The position numbers and the translations under genes are program-made. The notes under the pieces are model-generated. The model was not told the origin of the DNA. It did no database searches and was given only the letters and a program-made list of their open reading frames with translations. DNA of 64,000 nt from Bacillota bacterium (GTDB lineage: Bacteria > Bacillota > Clostridia > Acetivibrionales > JAEXSP01), in the NCBI GenBank assembly GCA_023453795.1, contig JAEXSP010000044.1:1-64000 (forward strand), written 5' to 3'. Within the stretch, counting starts at the first letter, position 1, and each line of letters begins with the position of its first letter. Positions 44,178 through 54,153 of the stretch are shown here, piece after piece.

Positions 44178-45968
44178 TTAAGCTTTTAAACGTTTTTCAA
44201 GTTCATCAACCTGATTCAACAATTCTTTAGGCATCTTAGCACCATATTTAGCATAATGTTCCCTGATTGATTCAACTTCCTTCAGCCACTGATCCTTATC
44301 AACTTTAAGAAGCTCTTTCATATCGGCTTCGTTAACATCGAGTCCTTCAGTAGTAATTGCTCCTTCTTCAGGCATGTAGCCTATAGGAGTCTTTACTGCT
44401 GCACCCTTGCCGTTAACTCTTTCAACAACCCATTTCAGTACACGGCTGTTTTCACCGTATCCCGGCCAGAGCCATTTTCCGTTATCATCCTTACGGAACC
44501 AGTTAACATAGAATATTTTCGGAAGCTTGGAAGCGTCAGCGTTCGCTCCTACATCCAACCAGTGCTGGAGGTAGTCACATACGTTGTAGCCTATGAAAGG
44601 AAGCATTGCAAATGGGTCACGCCTTACCTGGCCTATGTTGGCAGATATTGCAGCTGCAGTTATTTCAGAACCCATGATTGAACCCATGAATACACCATGG
44701 TTCCAGTCAAAGCTTTCATGCACCAATGGAATAGTGCTTGGACGGCGTCCGCCGACAAGTATTGCAGAAATCGGCACACCCTTCGGATCTTCCCATTCCG
44801 GAGCAATTACAGGGCACTGGTTTGCAGGTGCTGTAAAACGAGCATTCGGATGAGCGGCAGGTGTTCCTGATTCTTTAGTCCAGTCTTTGTTTTTCCAATC
44901 TATAAGGTGATCTGGAGCATCATAGCCTATGCCTTCCCACCATACATCTCCATCATCTGTTAATCCTACATTTGTAAATATGGTATTTTTTGTTATACTC
45001 TTCATTGCATTAGGATTTGAATCCATGGACGTACCCGGTGCAACACCAAAGAATCCTGCTTCAGGGTTGATAGCGTACAAACGTCCGTCTTCTCCGAATT
45101 TCATCCACGCAATATCATCACCTATTGTTTCAACTTTCCAACCGGGAATAGTTGGAACAAGCATTGCCAGATTGGTCTTTCCGCATGCACTCGGGAAAGC
45201 GCCTGTTACATAAGTCTTGTTTCCTTCCGGGTCAGTCAGGCGGAGGATAAGCATATGTTCAGCAAGCCATCCTTCGTCACGTGCTTGTACGGATGCAATT
45301 CTGAGTGCGAAGCATTTCTTTCCGAGAAGTGCGTTTCCGCCGTAACCGGAACCATATGACCAGATAGTCCTTTCCTCAGGGAAATGACTGATGTATTTCT
45401 TTTCGATCGGAGCGCATGGCCATGATGAATCCTTCTCACCTTCAGCAAGAGGAGCTCCTACTGAATGGAGGCAAGGTACAAATTCACCGTCGCCGAGAGT
45501 TTCAAGAACCTTTGTCCCTATACGGGTCATTATTCTCATGTTTACTACAACATAAGGGCTGTCTGTCAGTTCAATACCGATTTTGGAAATCGGTGATCCG
45601 ATAGGTCCCATTGAGAAGGGTATTACATACATTGTTCTTCCCTTCATACATCCTTTGTACAAGCCTTTCATTGTTTCCTTGAGCTCTGTAGGGTCTACCC
45701 AGTTATTGGTCGGGCCAGCGTCTTCCTTTGTCTTTGAAGAAATATAAGTTCTGTCTTCAACACGTGCAACGTCTGAAGGATCGCTGTTGAATGCATAACA
45801 GCCGGGACGTTTTTCAGGGTTCAACGGCCTTGCCATTCCTGCGTCAACCATTCCCTTCAATAAACGGTCATTTTCTTCCTGCGATCCATCACACCAATAA
45901 ATATTGTCAGGTTGGCACATATCTGCCATTTCCTTGACCCATGCCTGCAGCTTTTTGTTTGTGCTCAT
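44178..45968 (-). CDS. pckG: Phosphoenolpyruvate carboxykinase (GTP)
   Basis: This 596-residue enzyme belongs to the GTP-dependent class, with the P-loop-like FPSACGKTNLAM and metal-site residues near IGDDIAWM. In cellulolytic clostridia such enzymes run toward oxaloacetate or in the malate shunt with GDP, besides gluconeogenesis. It is monocistronic with a strong terminator. Confidence 0.97.
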   Translation of the reverse strand: MSTNKKLQAWVKEMADMCQPDNIYWCDGSQEENDRLLKGMVDAGMARPLNPEKRPGCYAFNSDPSDVARVEDRTYISSKTKEDAGPTNNWVDPTELKETMKGLYKGCMKGRTMYVIPFSMGPIGSPISKIGIELTDSPYVVVNMRIMTRIGTKVLETLGDGEFVPCLHSVGAPLAEGEKDSSWPCAPIEKKYISHFPEERTIWSYGSGYGGNALLGKKCFALRIASVQARDEGWLAEHMLILRLTDPEGNKTYVTGAFPSACGKTNLAMLVPTIPGWKVETIGDDIAWMKFGEDGRLYAINPEAGFFGVAPGTSMDSNPNAMKSITKNTIFTNVGLTDDGDVWWEGIGYDAPDHLIDWKNKDWTKESGTPAAHPNARFTAPANQCPVIAPEWEDPKGVPISAILVGGRRPSTIPLVHESFDWNHGVFMGSIMGSEITAAAISANIGQVRRDPFAMLPFIGYNVCDYLQHWLDVGANADASKLPKIFYVNWFRKDDNGKWLWPGYGENSRVLKWVVERVNGKGAAVKTPIGYMPEEGAITTEGLDVNEADMKELLKVDKDQWLKEVESIREHYAKYGAKMPKELLNQVDELEKRLKA

Positions 45969-46141
45969 AATTAATCCTCGCTTTCTGCAATTACTATAAT
46001 TCCTAATTTCTGTTATTTAACGCAAATCTTACCTTCATCGGTAAAATCTATGTACAAGTATTATGACCTTGTCATATTTTATTTACATTCAATTATACTT
46101 TAAAACAATAATTTTTAAAAGATATTTTAGAAAAATTTTGT

Positions 46142-47005
46142 TTATTTTTTATCAAAGAATGAATTTGACAAACTTGCAAATTGCATAATAGATAATGTCT
46201 CTCCCCTTTGATTTTCCCCAATACCTATTTTTTTCAAGATTTCCTTGACTTCATCCTTGCTTTTAATGAAATATCCTGAGTTGCACAATGCATTTACCAG
46301 AGTTTTTCTCCTCTGTCCGAACGATGCTTTTATGACTCGGAAAAACAAATCCTTATCTAATAACTCTACCGGTGGAACCTTGTTGACACTCAGCTTTACA
46401 ACGGTGGAATCCACCTCAGGCTGAGGTATAAAGCAATGCGGAGAAACATTAAGCACTACTTTGGGAACCGAGTAGTACTGTACAGCCACAGAAAGTGCTC
46501 CATAATCCTTCCCTCCAGGTTTTGCAGCCATTCTTTCAGCTACTTCCTTCTGGATCATGAAAACCATTGATTCTATCCCGGCCTCCTCTTCAAGGAATTT
46601 CATAATGATAGGAGTGGTTATGTAATACGGGAGGTTTGCAACAACCTTTATACAATAGTCTTGACCGTTTTCATCCTTACCATGCTTGGTAAATAGCTCC
46701 TTCAAATCGAGCTTCATTATATCATTATTCATTATAACAACATTCGAATAGCCTTTAAGATTTTCCTGCAGCGCAGGTATAAGGTGCTTGTCTATCTCAA
46801 CTGCAATAACCTTTCCCGCTCTTGATGCAAGTTCGCCGGTCATGCTTCCGATTCCCGGCCCAACCTCGATAACAAGGTCATTCACGGATATTTCAGCAGC
46901 ATCAACAATTCTTTTTACAACTGTATCATCAATAAGGAAGTTTTGCCCCAGACTTTTTGTGAATCGTATGTTATATTTTCTAACCAAATCCTTTGTATTT
47001 GCCAT
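46142..47005 (-). CDS. rsmA: 16S rRNA dimethyladenosine transferase RsmA/KsgA
   Basis: The start at 47005 follows CAGGAG, giving 287 residues. Motifs are KSLGQNFLID, VGPGIGSMT, and the catalytic NLPYYITT. It dimethylates two adjacent adenosines near the 3' end of 16S rRNA during 30S assembly. In Bacillus an M5 nuclease gene (rnmV) lies between yabE and ksgA; here it is missing. Confidence 0.97.
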   Translation of the reverse strand: MANTKDLVRKYNIRFTKSLGQNFLIDDTVVKRIVDAAEISVNDLVIEVGPGIGSMTGELASRAGKVIAVEIDKHLIPALQENLKGYSNVVIMNNDIMKLDLKELFTKHGKDENGQDYCIKVVANLPYYITTPIIMKFLEEEAGIESMVFMIQKEVAERMAAKPGGKDYGALSVAVQYYSVPKVVLNVSPHCFIPQPEVDSTVVKLSVNKVPPVELLDKDLFFRVIKASFGQRRKTLVNALCNSGYFIKSKDEVKEILKKIGIGENQRGETLSIMQFASLSNSFFDKK

Positions 47006-47122
47006 TTTATTTCTCCTGTTTTTACTTTTAAGTCTTATTATATAGCTAAAATATAAAAGAAAATCTCGGGGACATTGAGTCCTCTCGATTTTGAACACAT
47101 GCTGCGGCATGTTTCACTAAAA

Positions 47123-47149
47123 ATACAGCCGGGATAATCTATCCCGGCC
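47123..47149 (-). terminator. yabE terminator
   Basis: A perfect GCCGGGATA/TATCCCGGC stem follows the yabE stop, with TGTATTTTT on the minus strand. Confidence 0.85.
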
Positions 47150-47184
47150 TTTAAAGTCCCTTATTGCTTTTTATGTACTATGTC

Positions 47185-48246
47185 CTAATCATCTGTCAGG
47201 ATGTACACGTTAACCTTTCTTACTCCCCAGTTCAAGCAGCTACCGGTATCCGGCATGTACAGGTCTATTTTATTGCCCTTTACAGCACTTCCGATATCTG
47301 CAGCAACCGCATATCCATAGTCCTTTACCCTGCCTAAGCCTTCAATGTACAGCTTCGAATGCAGAGGAATAACTCTTGGATCAACTGCGACAACTCCCTT
47401 TCTAACCCTTATACCGGTATAAGTTATACCGAATCCCGGATCTCCGGGGTGTTTCTTCGTACTGGCATATGAAGCCGTGTACGCAGTCGCTCTCATAACA
47501 AGAACCTTTCTGTACCTTACCGTATCTCCCCTTGATGTTCTAAAAGACATTACCGTGCCGAGTTCAACAATTTTATTGACCGGAGCCGATTTAATACTGT
47601 CCTTTATCAATTGTTTCACTGTTGCCTTGCCATCTTCATACAGTACCTTGTAATCTTTAACCCTAATACCTTCTTTGCCGTCCTGAATAACCTTTTGCTG
47701 CCCTGCGCTCATTCTGTCATTTCCCCTGCTTACGGTTTTAAAAGGTATCGTACTCCTTACGCTTACTATTTCCTGCTTTATTCTTACAACTTTGATGTCC
47801 ATGCCCTTGACTATTCTGTCATCTGATCCTGCACCAACCAGCTTGTCATTTGACCCTAAATTGACAGGTTTGTCTGCCAAAGCGTCCTTGACAATATCCT
47901 TATAAGTCATAATTTTTTTCTTTTGTCCGTCAAATTCAACATTAATGGGTACTGCTCTCTTAATAACGAGTTTATTCTTTTTGACCTTTTGAAGCTTTTG
48001 ATCCAGAGGTATGCTCACATAATCATATGCTTTTACATGTATCCCTTTCTGGTTCAGCGCTTCCTTAACTGTATTTTTCATTGTCTTAATAACGATGCTC
48101 TTACCGCCATCTACTACCACAAGTTCTTTTCTGAAATTTAAAAATACTCCTATACCGGCAGAAACCGAAATCACAATCGCAAGCAGTACAATTATGATCT
48201 CCTTAAATGAAAAATACCTTTTAATATTTTTCGCAAGTGGTATCAA
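47185..48246 (-). CDS. yabE: YabE-type cell-wall protein: DUF348, G5 and 3D domains
   Basis: A TTG start at 48246 is supported by AGGAGG 8 bases upstream. The 353-residue protein has one N-terminal membrane helix (about 16-35), two DUF348 repeats (about 40-160), a G5 domain and a C-terminal 3D domain (MRATAYTASY ... VDPRVIPLHSKLYIEG ... AADIGSAVKGNKIDLY). It should be an exported murein hydrolase of the RpfB/Sps type that acts on peptidoglycan. Confidence 0.93.
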   Translation of the reverse strand: MIPLAKNIKRYFSFKEIIIVLLAIVISVSAGIGVFLNFRKELVVVDGGKSIVIKTMKNTVKEALNQKGIHVKAYDYVSIPLDQKLQKVKKNKLVIKRAVPINVEFDGQKKKIMTYKDIVKDALADKPVNLGSNDKLVGAGSDDRIVKGMDIKVVRIKQEIVSVRSTIPFKTVSRGNDRMSAGQQKVIQDGKEGIRVKDYKVLYEDGKATVKQLIKDSIKSAPVNKIVELGTVMSFRTSRGDTVRYRKVLVMRATAYTASYASTKKHPGDPGFGITYTGIRVRKGVVAVDPRVIPLHSKLYIEGLGRVKDYGYAVAADIGSAVKGNKIDLYMPDTGSCLNWGVRKVNVYILTDD

Positions 48247-48521
48247 TCCACCAACCTCCTGTTTAAAATATTATAAGGGACTATGGATAATTTTATTTCA
48301 TAATGATACTTTTGTCAAATCCGTTACCATTATGATCCTCCCATAGCTATTATATACAGTTATTTCAGACTTTAATCCTTTTCCCGAAAAAGAGAACAAT
48401 ACCGGCCCCTTTTATTTTAGTATAGTGTTTCTCAAATACTTATTCTATGAAAATCCTGCGAACTCGTTGAAGCGTCGAATTCTCGGATTTTCTTATGTGT
48501 AGGTAATTTGAGAACGCACTA

Positions 48522-48845
48522 CTAGTACTGAGCTCCTGACATGGAATCATACATGCCGGAATTCATATTCGGTCCTCCCATAAAAGGAGCGGCAGCAAAC
48601 GGGTTTGCCATAGGTTGATTCATTTCGTACGGACTAACTGCAGTTGGCGGCATTCCCATCATATTTTGTGAATACATCATAGGGCACTGCATGCTCATCA
48701 CGCAAGGGCAGCATATCATGGGAACCATAGGCATTGTAGGAATCATTGGCGGCATCATTGTCGGCTGCATTGCAGGCTGCATTGCAGGCATGTGCATATT
48801 AATATTCATTTCTTTGTTTTCTTTGTTTTCTTTATTATCTTCCAT
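48522..48845 (-). CDS. Met/Pro-rich low-complexity protein, coat-like
   Basis: The 107-residue product begins with Asn/Glu/Lys repeats (EDNKENKENKE), then Met-Pro runs (MPPMIPTMPMVPM), a CCPCVMSMQCPMMY cluster and an Asn/Gly/Met tail. Such composition fits spore-coat or exosporium proteins but is not diagnostic. GAGGTAAT precedes the ATG. Confidence 0.65.
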   Translation of the reverse strand: MEDNKENKENKEMNINMHMPAMQPAMQPTMMPPMIPTMPMVPMICCPCVMSMQCPMMYSQNMMGMPPTAVSPYEMNQPMANPFAAAPFMGGPNMNSGMYDSMSGAQY

Positions 48846-48960
48846 AGCATATTACCTCCGGTAAAAATATTTGGGCTTTTCAATATCAGTATATGAGTCC
48901 GTCGATAAATTGTGATAATAATTATTTATGTTAAATAAACATAAAAAAGCCCCATACATC

Positions 48961-48985
48961 AAAAAAAGCCCTTTCGCGGGCTTAT
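48961..48985 (-). terminator. tatD terminator
   Basis: AAGCCCGCGAAAGGGCTT followed by seven T on the minus strand, past the tatD stop at 49016. Confidence 0.85.
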
Positions 48986-49015
48986 ATACTGATATATTCA
49001 AGGTTATTAACTTTA

Positions 49016-49783
49016 TTACTCAATCTTAAACAGCCGCTTTGCGTTATCAGACGTTATTTGAGCTATTGCTTCAAAAGTTACTCCTTTTATCTCGGCAACC
49101 TTTTCAGCTACAAGCTTAACATAACCCGAATCATTTCTTTTTCCTCTGAAGGGTTCAGGTGTCAGATACGGGCAATCTGTTTCTATGAGCAGTCTGTCTA
49201 AAGGGAGGTATTTAACAACTTCAATCGCGGTTTTGGCGTTTTTGAATGTAAGCGATCCGCCTACTCCAATATAGAAATTGTTTTTCAGCAAAATTTTGGC
49301 CATTTCCACACTGCCTGAAAAGCAGTGAAAAACTCCTCCCACAGCTTTAGCCTTTTCACTTTTAATCGCATTCAGAGAATCTTCATGCGCATTCCGGTCG
49401 TGGACTATCAAGGGAAGCCCCAATTCAACCGCAAGGTGGATCTGCCTGGCAAACCAGTATTTCTGCATTTCCCTCGGGGAAGTGTCATAAAAATAATCAA
49501 GTCCTATTTCACCAATAGCTACAACCTTATCTTTGGATGCAAAATCAGCTATAGTTGCAAGCGTACTCTCGTTCATATATTCAACATTGTGAGGGTGTAC
49601 GCCGACAGCAGCATATACAAAATCGAATTTTTCTGCAAGTGATATACTCTCTACGGCTGAAGCAACATTGGAAGCTGCATTTATTATATATGAAACCCCA
49701 TTCTCATGGACTTTTGTTATTGCTTCATACCTATCCTGATTGAATCTGTCGTCGTCATAATGGGAATGAGTATCAAAAAGCAT
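49016..49783 (-). CDS. tatD: TatD-family metal-dependent hydrolase
   Basis: This 255-residue protein has the TatD metal ligands: HSHYDDDRF, AIGEIGLDYF, VHDRNAHED, GVFHCFSG and ETDCPYLTP. Such proteins are 3'-5' exonucleases or related hydrolases. Its place between metG and yabE mirrors B. subtilis yabD. Confidence 0.95.
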   Translation of the reverse strand: MLFDTHSHYDDDRFNQDRYEAITKVHENGVSYIINAASNVASAVESISLAEKFDFVYAAVGVHPHNVEYMNESTLATIADFASKDKVVAIGEIGLDYFYDTSPREMQKYWFARQIHLAVELGLPLIVHDRNAHEDSLNAIKSEKAKAVGGVFHCFSGSVEMAKILLKNNFYIGVGGSLTFKNAKTAIEVVKYLPLDRLLIETDCPYLTPEPFRGKRNDSGYVKLVAEKVAEIKGVTFEAIAQITSDNAKRLFKIE

Positions 49784-49891
49784 CTTCTTCTCCTTTGCCT
49801 AACGGTCTATACGATTAATTATACAGTATACTGAATATATCTACAATAAATATGGCATTAAAAAGAAAATTTGAACATTTTGAAATACAAT

Positions 49892-50611
49892 TTATGATTT
49901 TACTTGGTTTTTAACAACAGATCCGGCGGCCACCTCAAATGAATCGGTGTATTCTACCTGGTCAATATTGCAGTCAGGACCTATTTTAACCTTGTTTCCT
50001 CTCACTACCTTAGCTTTTGTATTTTCCAGATAAATATCGGTTCCTTCAATAACATCAGCCTGAAGTCCAAACCCCTTTGAGAAAAGTAAAAAAATAAAAT
50101 TCATACCAAAGTGCTTACCTTTTCTGACCTTTATAGTCTCTCCCCCAATTTCTTTTGCATAAGAATCCCATTGAATCTTGACATCTATGGTATTTGCATT
50201 AAGAAGCCCGCCCACCTTAAAAACGCCATCAGTATAGAATTCTTCAGCTTCCAGCTCTCCGCCTATGGACAGCATGCCTTCCGATATAATTTTCTTTGAT
50301 TTTAAATTTCCGTCAATTCGTATCCTGCCGCTGTTAGAAATCTCTGCTGCCTTAACGCTGCCGGATGTCTTGAAGTTACCCGAGCTTTCTACACGTTCTC
50401 CTTCCACATCGCCATTTATAGAAGCATTCCCTGAAACAGAAACCCTTGAAGCTTTTGCATTTCCCCCAATATTACCACTGCCGGAGACTGTTATACTGTT
50501 CGCTTCAATATCACCTAATATTTTCCCCATACCCGATATGTCAACATTATTAAACTTTCCACCGTTCATTTTACCCATTCCGGATATTTTTAAATCCCCT
50601 AAACTATCCAT
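49892..50611 (-). CDS. Bactofilin-like protein (YhbF type)
   Basis: This 239-residue protein is built of short beta-helix repeats (NVDISGMGKI, ITVSGSGNIGG, VSVSGNASINGDVEGE), the bactofilin fold, and then a divergent C-terminal domain. Bactofilins polymerise into membrane-linked filaments. It is third in an operon matching B. subtilis yhbD-yhbE-yhbF, downstream of a sibling of similar length. Confidence 0.88.
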   Translation of the reverse strand: MDSLGDLKISGMGKMNGGKFNNVDISGMGKILGDIEANSITVSGSGNIGGNAKASRVSVSGNASINGDVEGERVESSGNFKTSGSVKAAEISNSGRIRIDGNLKSKKIISEGMLSIGGELEAEEFYTDGVFKVGGLLNANTIDVKIQWDSYAKEIGGETIKVRKGKHFGMNFIFLLFSKGFGLQADVIEGTDIYLENTKAKVVRGNKVKIGPDCNIDQVEYTDSFEVAAGSVVKNQVKS

Positions 50612-50651
50612 ATAAACACATCCTTTACTAATTAATTACTAACTATTAATT

Positions 50652-51365
50652 TCAGACCTTAACCTGCTTTTCAACAGTAGAACTCTTATCTATAGTAATT
50701 TTATCCTTGTATTCCAAGTACTTGATTTTACAGCCTGGCCCGATATTAACTTCCTTTCCCTTGACTGAAGCTGCTGTTGTTCTTTCAAGGTATATCCTGT
50801 CTGCTTCAATAGTATCAGCCTCCATAGACGCCCAATTCCTTTTAAAAAAGAACAACCCCAGTAATACTTTTCTATAAATCGGATAAATGACATTGATCGA
50901 ACTTCCGACCATTTCTTTTGCAGCATTTTGCCCATAGAGCTTTATTGAAATATTCTCAGCATTCAATGTATTGACATCCATTCCTCCGTAGCATTCAAAG
51001 CACTCTGTTTCAATAGCCTTCTTATCTTCTATACTACCCCTGACCTTTATCCTTTTAGCCTTTATACCGTTGTATGCTTTTACCTCACCCATGATGTCCA
51101 ATACCCCGACAGTGGCAGCATTCCTGAATTCAATGCTTCCCGAAACACTTATTTCATCTGCAGCAATTGTTCCAAATCTTCCATCACCTGTTATTTTTAA
51201 TTTACCTGTCTTAACTTTCTCATCGGCAGATATATTGCCCATTACAGCAAGATCTTCTGCTTCCAGTTCTCCGGATACAATGCTGTCACCCATGATCTTA
51301 ACCCTTCCGTAAGCACCCCCGCTTAAAGTCCCATCACCCATTAACTTTACATCATTTTTGCTCAT
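50652..51365 (-). CDS. Bactofilin-like protein (YhbE type)
   Basis: This 237-residue protein has the same layout as its neighbour: N-terminal beta-helix repeats (LMGDGTLSGGAYGRVKIMGD, VSGELEAEDLAVMG) and a C-terminal part with VNIGPGCKIKYLEY. It starts at an ATGA overlap with the regulator gene yhbD. The pair probably co-assembles. Confidence 0.88.
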   Translation of the reverse strand: MSKNDVKLMGDGTLSGGAYGRVKIMGDSIVSGELEAEDLAVMGNISADEKVKTGKLKITGDGRFGTIAADEISVSGSIEFRNAATVGVLDIMGEVKAYNGIKAKRIKVRGSIEDKKAIETECFECYGGMDVNTLNAENISIKLYGQNAAKEMVGSSINVIYPIYRKVLLGLFFFKRNWASMEADTIEADRIYLERTTAASVKGKEVNIGPGCKIKYLEYKDKITIDKSSTVEKQVKV

Positions 51366-52006
51366 TCAAATCCCTCCAGCATTTCATTGAATTTCAAATT
51401 CAGTTCTTTCGCCACTTCATCCATGTGAAAGGTCTTTAATTCTTCAGTCCCATTATCCAGCAAAAGTTTTGAATCCTGCTGGACAAGTATGGCAAATACT
51501 TTGTTGTCCCTTCTGCAAAGTACCATTTTGAAGGTCATAGTTTTTAGGTGCTGCAGCCACTTTACCGAACTTTCCGCAAGGTTTTCAAGTTCTTCACAAT
51601 TTAGTTCATATTCTTCCTTGATACTGTTTGCAATGTTCATCAATATAAATTCCGTAAAGTTGAAATAATCTTTTTTTTGAGTCTTGGCAAACAGTTCCGC
51701 AACTTCAGGCTTGATCCAGTTCCGGGCAAGTATTTCATTTTTGCCTATAGTTCTGTTTGTCGCTTCCGGGGTTAATATTTTCGCTAAATCCTCAAGCGAG
51801 TATTTATCTTTCAATTCCAGAATCATTTGTGTCCTTTTAAGTATCTTCTCTTTTGGAAAGAAGGTCTCCTGACCTGTAAATGCTGATTTCTTTATAAACC
51901 AGGACTCTGGAATAAGGTTTTCTCTTTTCCACCTGTATAACTGCCCATAGGAAATTCCCGTCATTTGCAGTAGTTCTTTTTTAGAAATTAGTTCATTATC
52001 AGTCAT
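51362..52006 (-). CDS. YhbD-type MerR-like regulator (DUF4004)
   Basis: This 214-residue protein has an N-terminal MerR-like helix-turn-helix (ISKKELLQMTGISYGQLYRW, then KRENLIPESWF) and a helical C-terminal part. It heads the bactofilin operon. A large inverted repeat overlapping the promoter just upstream suggests that it represses or controls its own operon. Confidence 0.85.
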   Translation of the reverse strand: MTDNELISKKELLQMTGISYGQLYRWKRENLIPESWFIKKSAFTGQETFFPKEKILKRTQMILELKDKYSLEDLAKILTPEATNRTIGKNEILARNWIKPEVAELFAKTQKKDYFNFTEFILMNIANSIKEEYELNCEELENLAESSVKWLQHLKTMTFKMVLCRRDNKVFAILVQQDSKLLLDNGTEELKTFHMDEVAKELNLKFNEMLEGFE

Positions 52007-52028
52007 TAAATCACCACTTTTCTATAAC

Positions 52029-52081
52029 GTAACAATGTTTTGTTACGTTATCAGTATAACAAAACATTGTTACGCTGTCAA
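52029..52081 (-). promoter_or_regulatory. Consensus promoter buried in a 17-bp inverted repeat
   Basis: GTAACAATGTTTTGTTA (52029-52045) and its exact reverse complement (52057-52073) are 11 bases apart. On the minus strand a sigma-A promoter TTGACA (52076-52081), 17 bases, TATACT (52053-52058) lies within it, 47 bases before the yhbD start. The overlap fits strict autoregulation. Confidence 0.8.
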
Positions 52082-52112
52082 TATATTTATTAACAATACT
52101 CTCGGCAAAGTT

Positions 52113-52136
52113 AAAGCCTGCATCTCTGCAGGCTTT
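52113..52136 (-). terminator. metG terminator
   Basis: AAAGCCTGCA/TGCAGGCTTT, a perfect 10-base stem, lies 35 bases past the metG stop. The T run is modest. Confidence 0.75.
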
Positions 52137-52170
52137 ATGGTTTAATCTATTCAAATCAGGAACAGTTGTG

Positions 52171-54153
52171 TCAACTTATCTTTGCTCCGCTCCCTATTAC
52201 CTTGTCAATTGTTGCAAGAGCCAGGTCTTTGTCATCAGATGCGGCCAGTATCATACCCTGGGATTCAATCCCTCTAAGTTTGACCGGTTTCAGATTTGCT
52301 ACAAGTATTACATATTTTCCTACGATCTGATCAGGCTGATAATGCTTGGCAATTCCCGAAACAACCTGCCTTACCTCATTTCCAAGTTCGACTTTAAGTT
52401 TGAGCAGCTTTTCTGCCCCCTCTACCTTCTCAGCTTCAAGAACCTTCGCAAGCCTCAGATCTATCTTGGCAAAATCGTCTATCGTAATCAGTCCGTCGCC
52501 TTCACCGGCAACCGGAGCATCGGCAGGCTTTTTCTCTTTGTTCCCGGCAGTTCCGTGATTATTCTCAGGCTCAGCTTTTGCTTCGAACTGTTTCTCCAAT
52601 TCTTCAAGCTCTTTCTTTACATCAATTCTGGGGAAGATGATTTCTCCCTTATTCACCTTGATGCCTGAAGGATATTGTCCCCAGGTTTTCGTACTTTCCC
52701 AGCCGGTTATGGCTTCCTTGTCTATTCCAAGCTGGTGCCATATCTTTCCGGGAGTTTCAGGCATAAACGGCTGGATAAGAATCGAAACAATTCTTAGGCT
52801 TTCTGCCAGGTTATACATTACCTCAGCCAACCTTGGCTTCTTGGCCTCATCCTTTGCAAGAACCCACGGCATCGTCTCGTCGATGTATTTGTTAGTCCTC
52901 GAAATAACCTTCCATATCTCTGTCAATGCAGAACTGAACTGAAGTTTATCAAGCAGCTCTTCAACCTTCGCCGGCGTCTCCATTACAGTCTTTTTCAAAT
53001 CCTCGTCAAATTCGCCTGATTCTCTGTCAGCCGGAAGAGTACCGTCAAAATATTTATCTATCATTGCCACCGTCCTGCTCACAAGGTTGCCCAAGTCGTT
53101 TGCAAGGTCGGAATTTATCCTGTTTATCAAAGCTTCGTTCGAAAATATTCCATCAGACCCGAAAGGCACTTCTCTAAGAAGGAAATATCTAATAGCATCC
53201 AATCCGTATTTCCTGATGAGTATCACAGGGTCAACAACATTGCCCTTCGACTTAGACATTTTGCCGCCTTCAAGTAAAAGCCAGCCATGGCCGAATACCT
53301 GCTTCGGAAGCGGTTCCCCAAGAGCCATGAGCATTGCGGGCCAAATGATGGTATGGAAGCGTACGATTTCCTTTCCGACAAGATGAACCTCCGCAGGCCA
53401 GTAATTCCTGTAGGCAGAGTCATCTTCCGACGAATACCCGAGAGCGGTAATATAGTTTGAAAGAGCGTCTATCCAGACATATACGACATGCTTGTCATCA
53501 AATGTCACCGGAATACCCCAGTTGAAGGTTGTTCTTGAAACGCAGAGATCCTCAAGCCCCGGCCTTAAAAAGTTATTAAGCATTTCATTCTGCCTTGAGA
53601 CAGGCTGTATAAAATCAGGATTATCCTCAATGTGCTTTATCAATCTGTCCTGATACTTGGAAAGCTTGAAGAAATAGCTCTCTTCTTTTGTCAGTTCAAC
53701 CTCTCGTCCGCAGTCGGGGCATTTTCCGTCAACCAATTGGGTCTTGGTCCAGAAGGATTCGCATGGCGTACAATACCAGCCTTCATATTCGCTTTTATAA
53801 ATATCGCCCTGATCGTACAGTTTCTTAAATATCTTCTGTACCGCTTCTTCGTGGTTTTTATCTGTGGTTCTGATAAACCTGTCGTTGGTAATAGCCATCA
53901 GCTTCCACAATTCTTTTATCCCGCTGACTATTTCATCAACATATTGCTTTGGGGTAACTCCTTTAGCTTCTGCCTTTCTTTGTATCTTCTGCCCGTGTTC
54001 GTCTGTTCCTGTCAGAAACATTACATCATAACCCTTAAGCCTTTTATATCTTGATATGGCATCTGCCGCAACAGTCGTGTAGGAATGCCCTATATGTAGC
54101 TTGTCACTTGGGTAGTAAATTGGGGTGGTTATATAGAATTTCTTCTTTTCCAT
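52171..54153 (-). CDS. metG: Methionyl-tRNA synthetase
   Basis: This 660-residue enzyme has the class I marks HIGHS and KMSKSKG, an anticodon domain, a zinc knuckle (CTPCESFW ... GKCPDCG) and a C-terminal EMAP/Trbp111 tRNA-binding domain (about 555-660, DDFAKIDLRLAKV), typical of Firmicutes. It charges tRNA-Met. No T-box is evident upstream. It is in the position of B. subtilis metS. Confidence 0.97.
   Translation of the reverse strand: MEKKKFYITTPIYYPSDKLHIGHSYTTVAADAISRYKRLKGYDVMFLTGTDEHGQKIQRKAEAKGVTPKQYVDEIVSGIKELWKLMAITNDRFIRTTDKNHEEAVQKIFKKLYDQGDIYKSEYEGWYCTPCESFWTKTQLVDGKCPDCGREVELTKEESYFFKLSKYQDRLIKHIEDNPDFIQPVSRQNEMLNNFLRPGLEDLCVSRTTFNWGIPVTFDDKHVVYVWIDALSNYITALGYSSEDDSAYRNYWPAEVHLVGKEIVRFHTIIWPAMLMALGEPLPKQVFGHGWLLLEGGKMSKSKGNVVDPVILIRKYGLDAIRYFLLREVPFGSDGIFSNEALINRINSDLANDLGNLVSRTVAMIDKYFDGTLPADRESGEFDEDLKKTVMETPAKVEELLDKLQFSSALTEIWKVISRTNKYIDETMPWVLAKDEAKKPRLAEVMYNLAESLRIVSILIQPFMPETPGKIWHQLGIDKEAITGWESTKTWGQYPSGIKVNKGEIIFPRIDVKKELEELEKQFEAKAEPENNHGTAGNKEKKPADAPVAGEGDGLITIDDFAKIDLRLAKVLEAEKVEGAEKLLKLKVELGNEVRQVVSGIAKHYQPDQIVGKYVILVANLKPVKLRGIESQGMILAASDDKDLALATIDKVIGSGAKIS

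Noticed and set aside
48522..48845. Chance ORF from simple repeats
   Set aside because: It has a good ribosome site, a terminator-bounded neighbourhood and a coat-like composition, so it was kept as a gene with moderate confidence.
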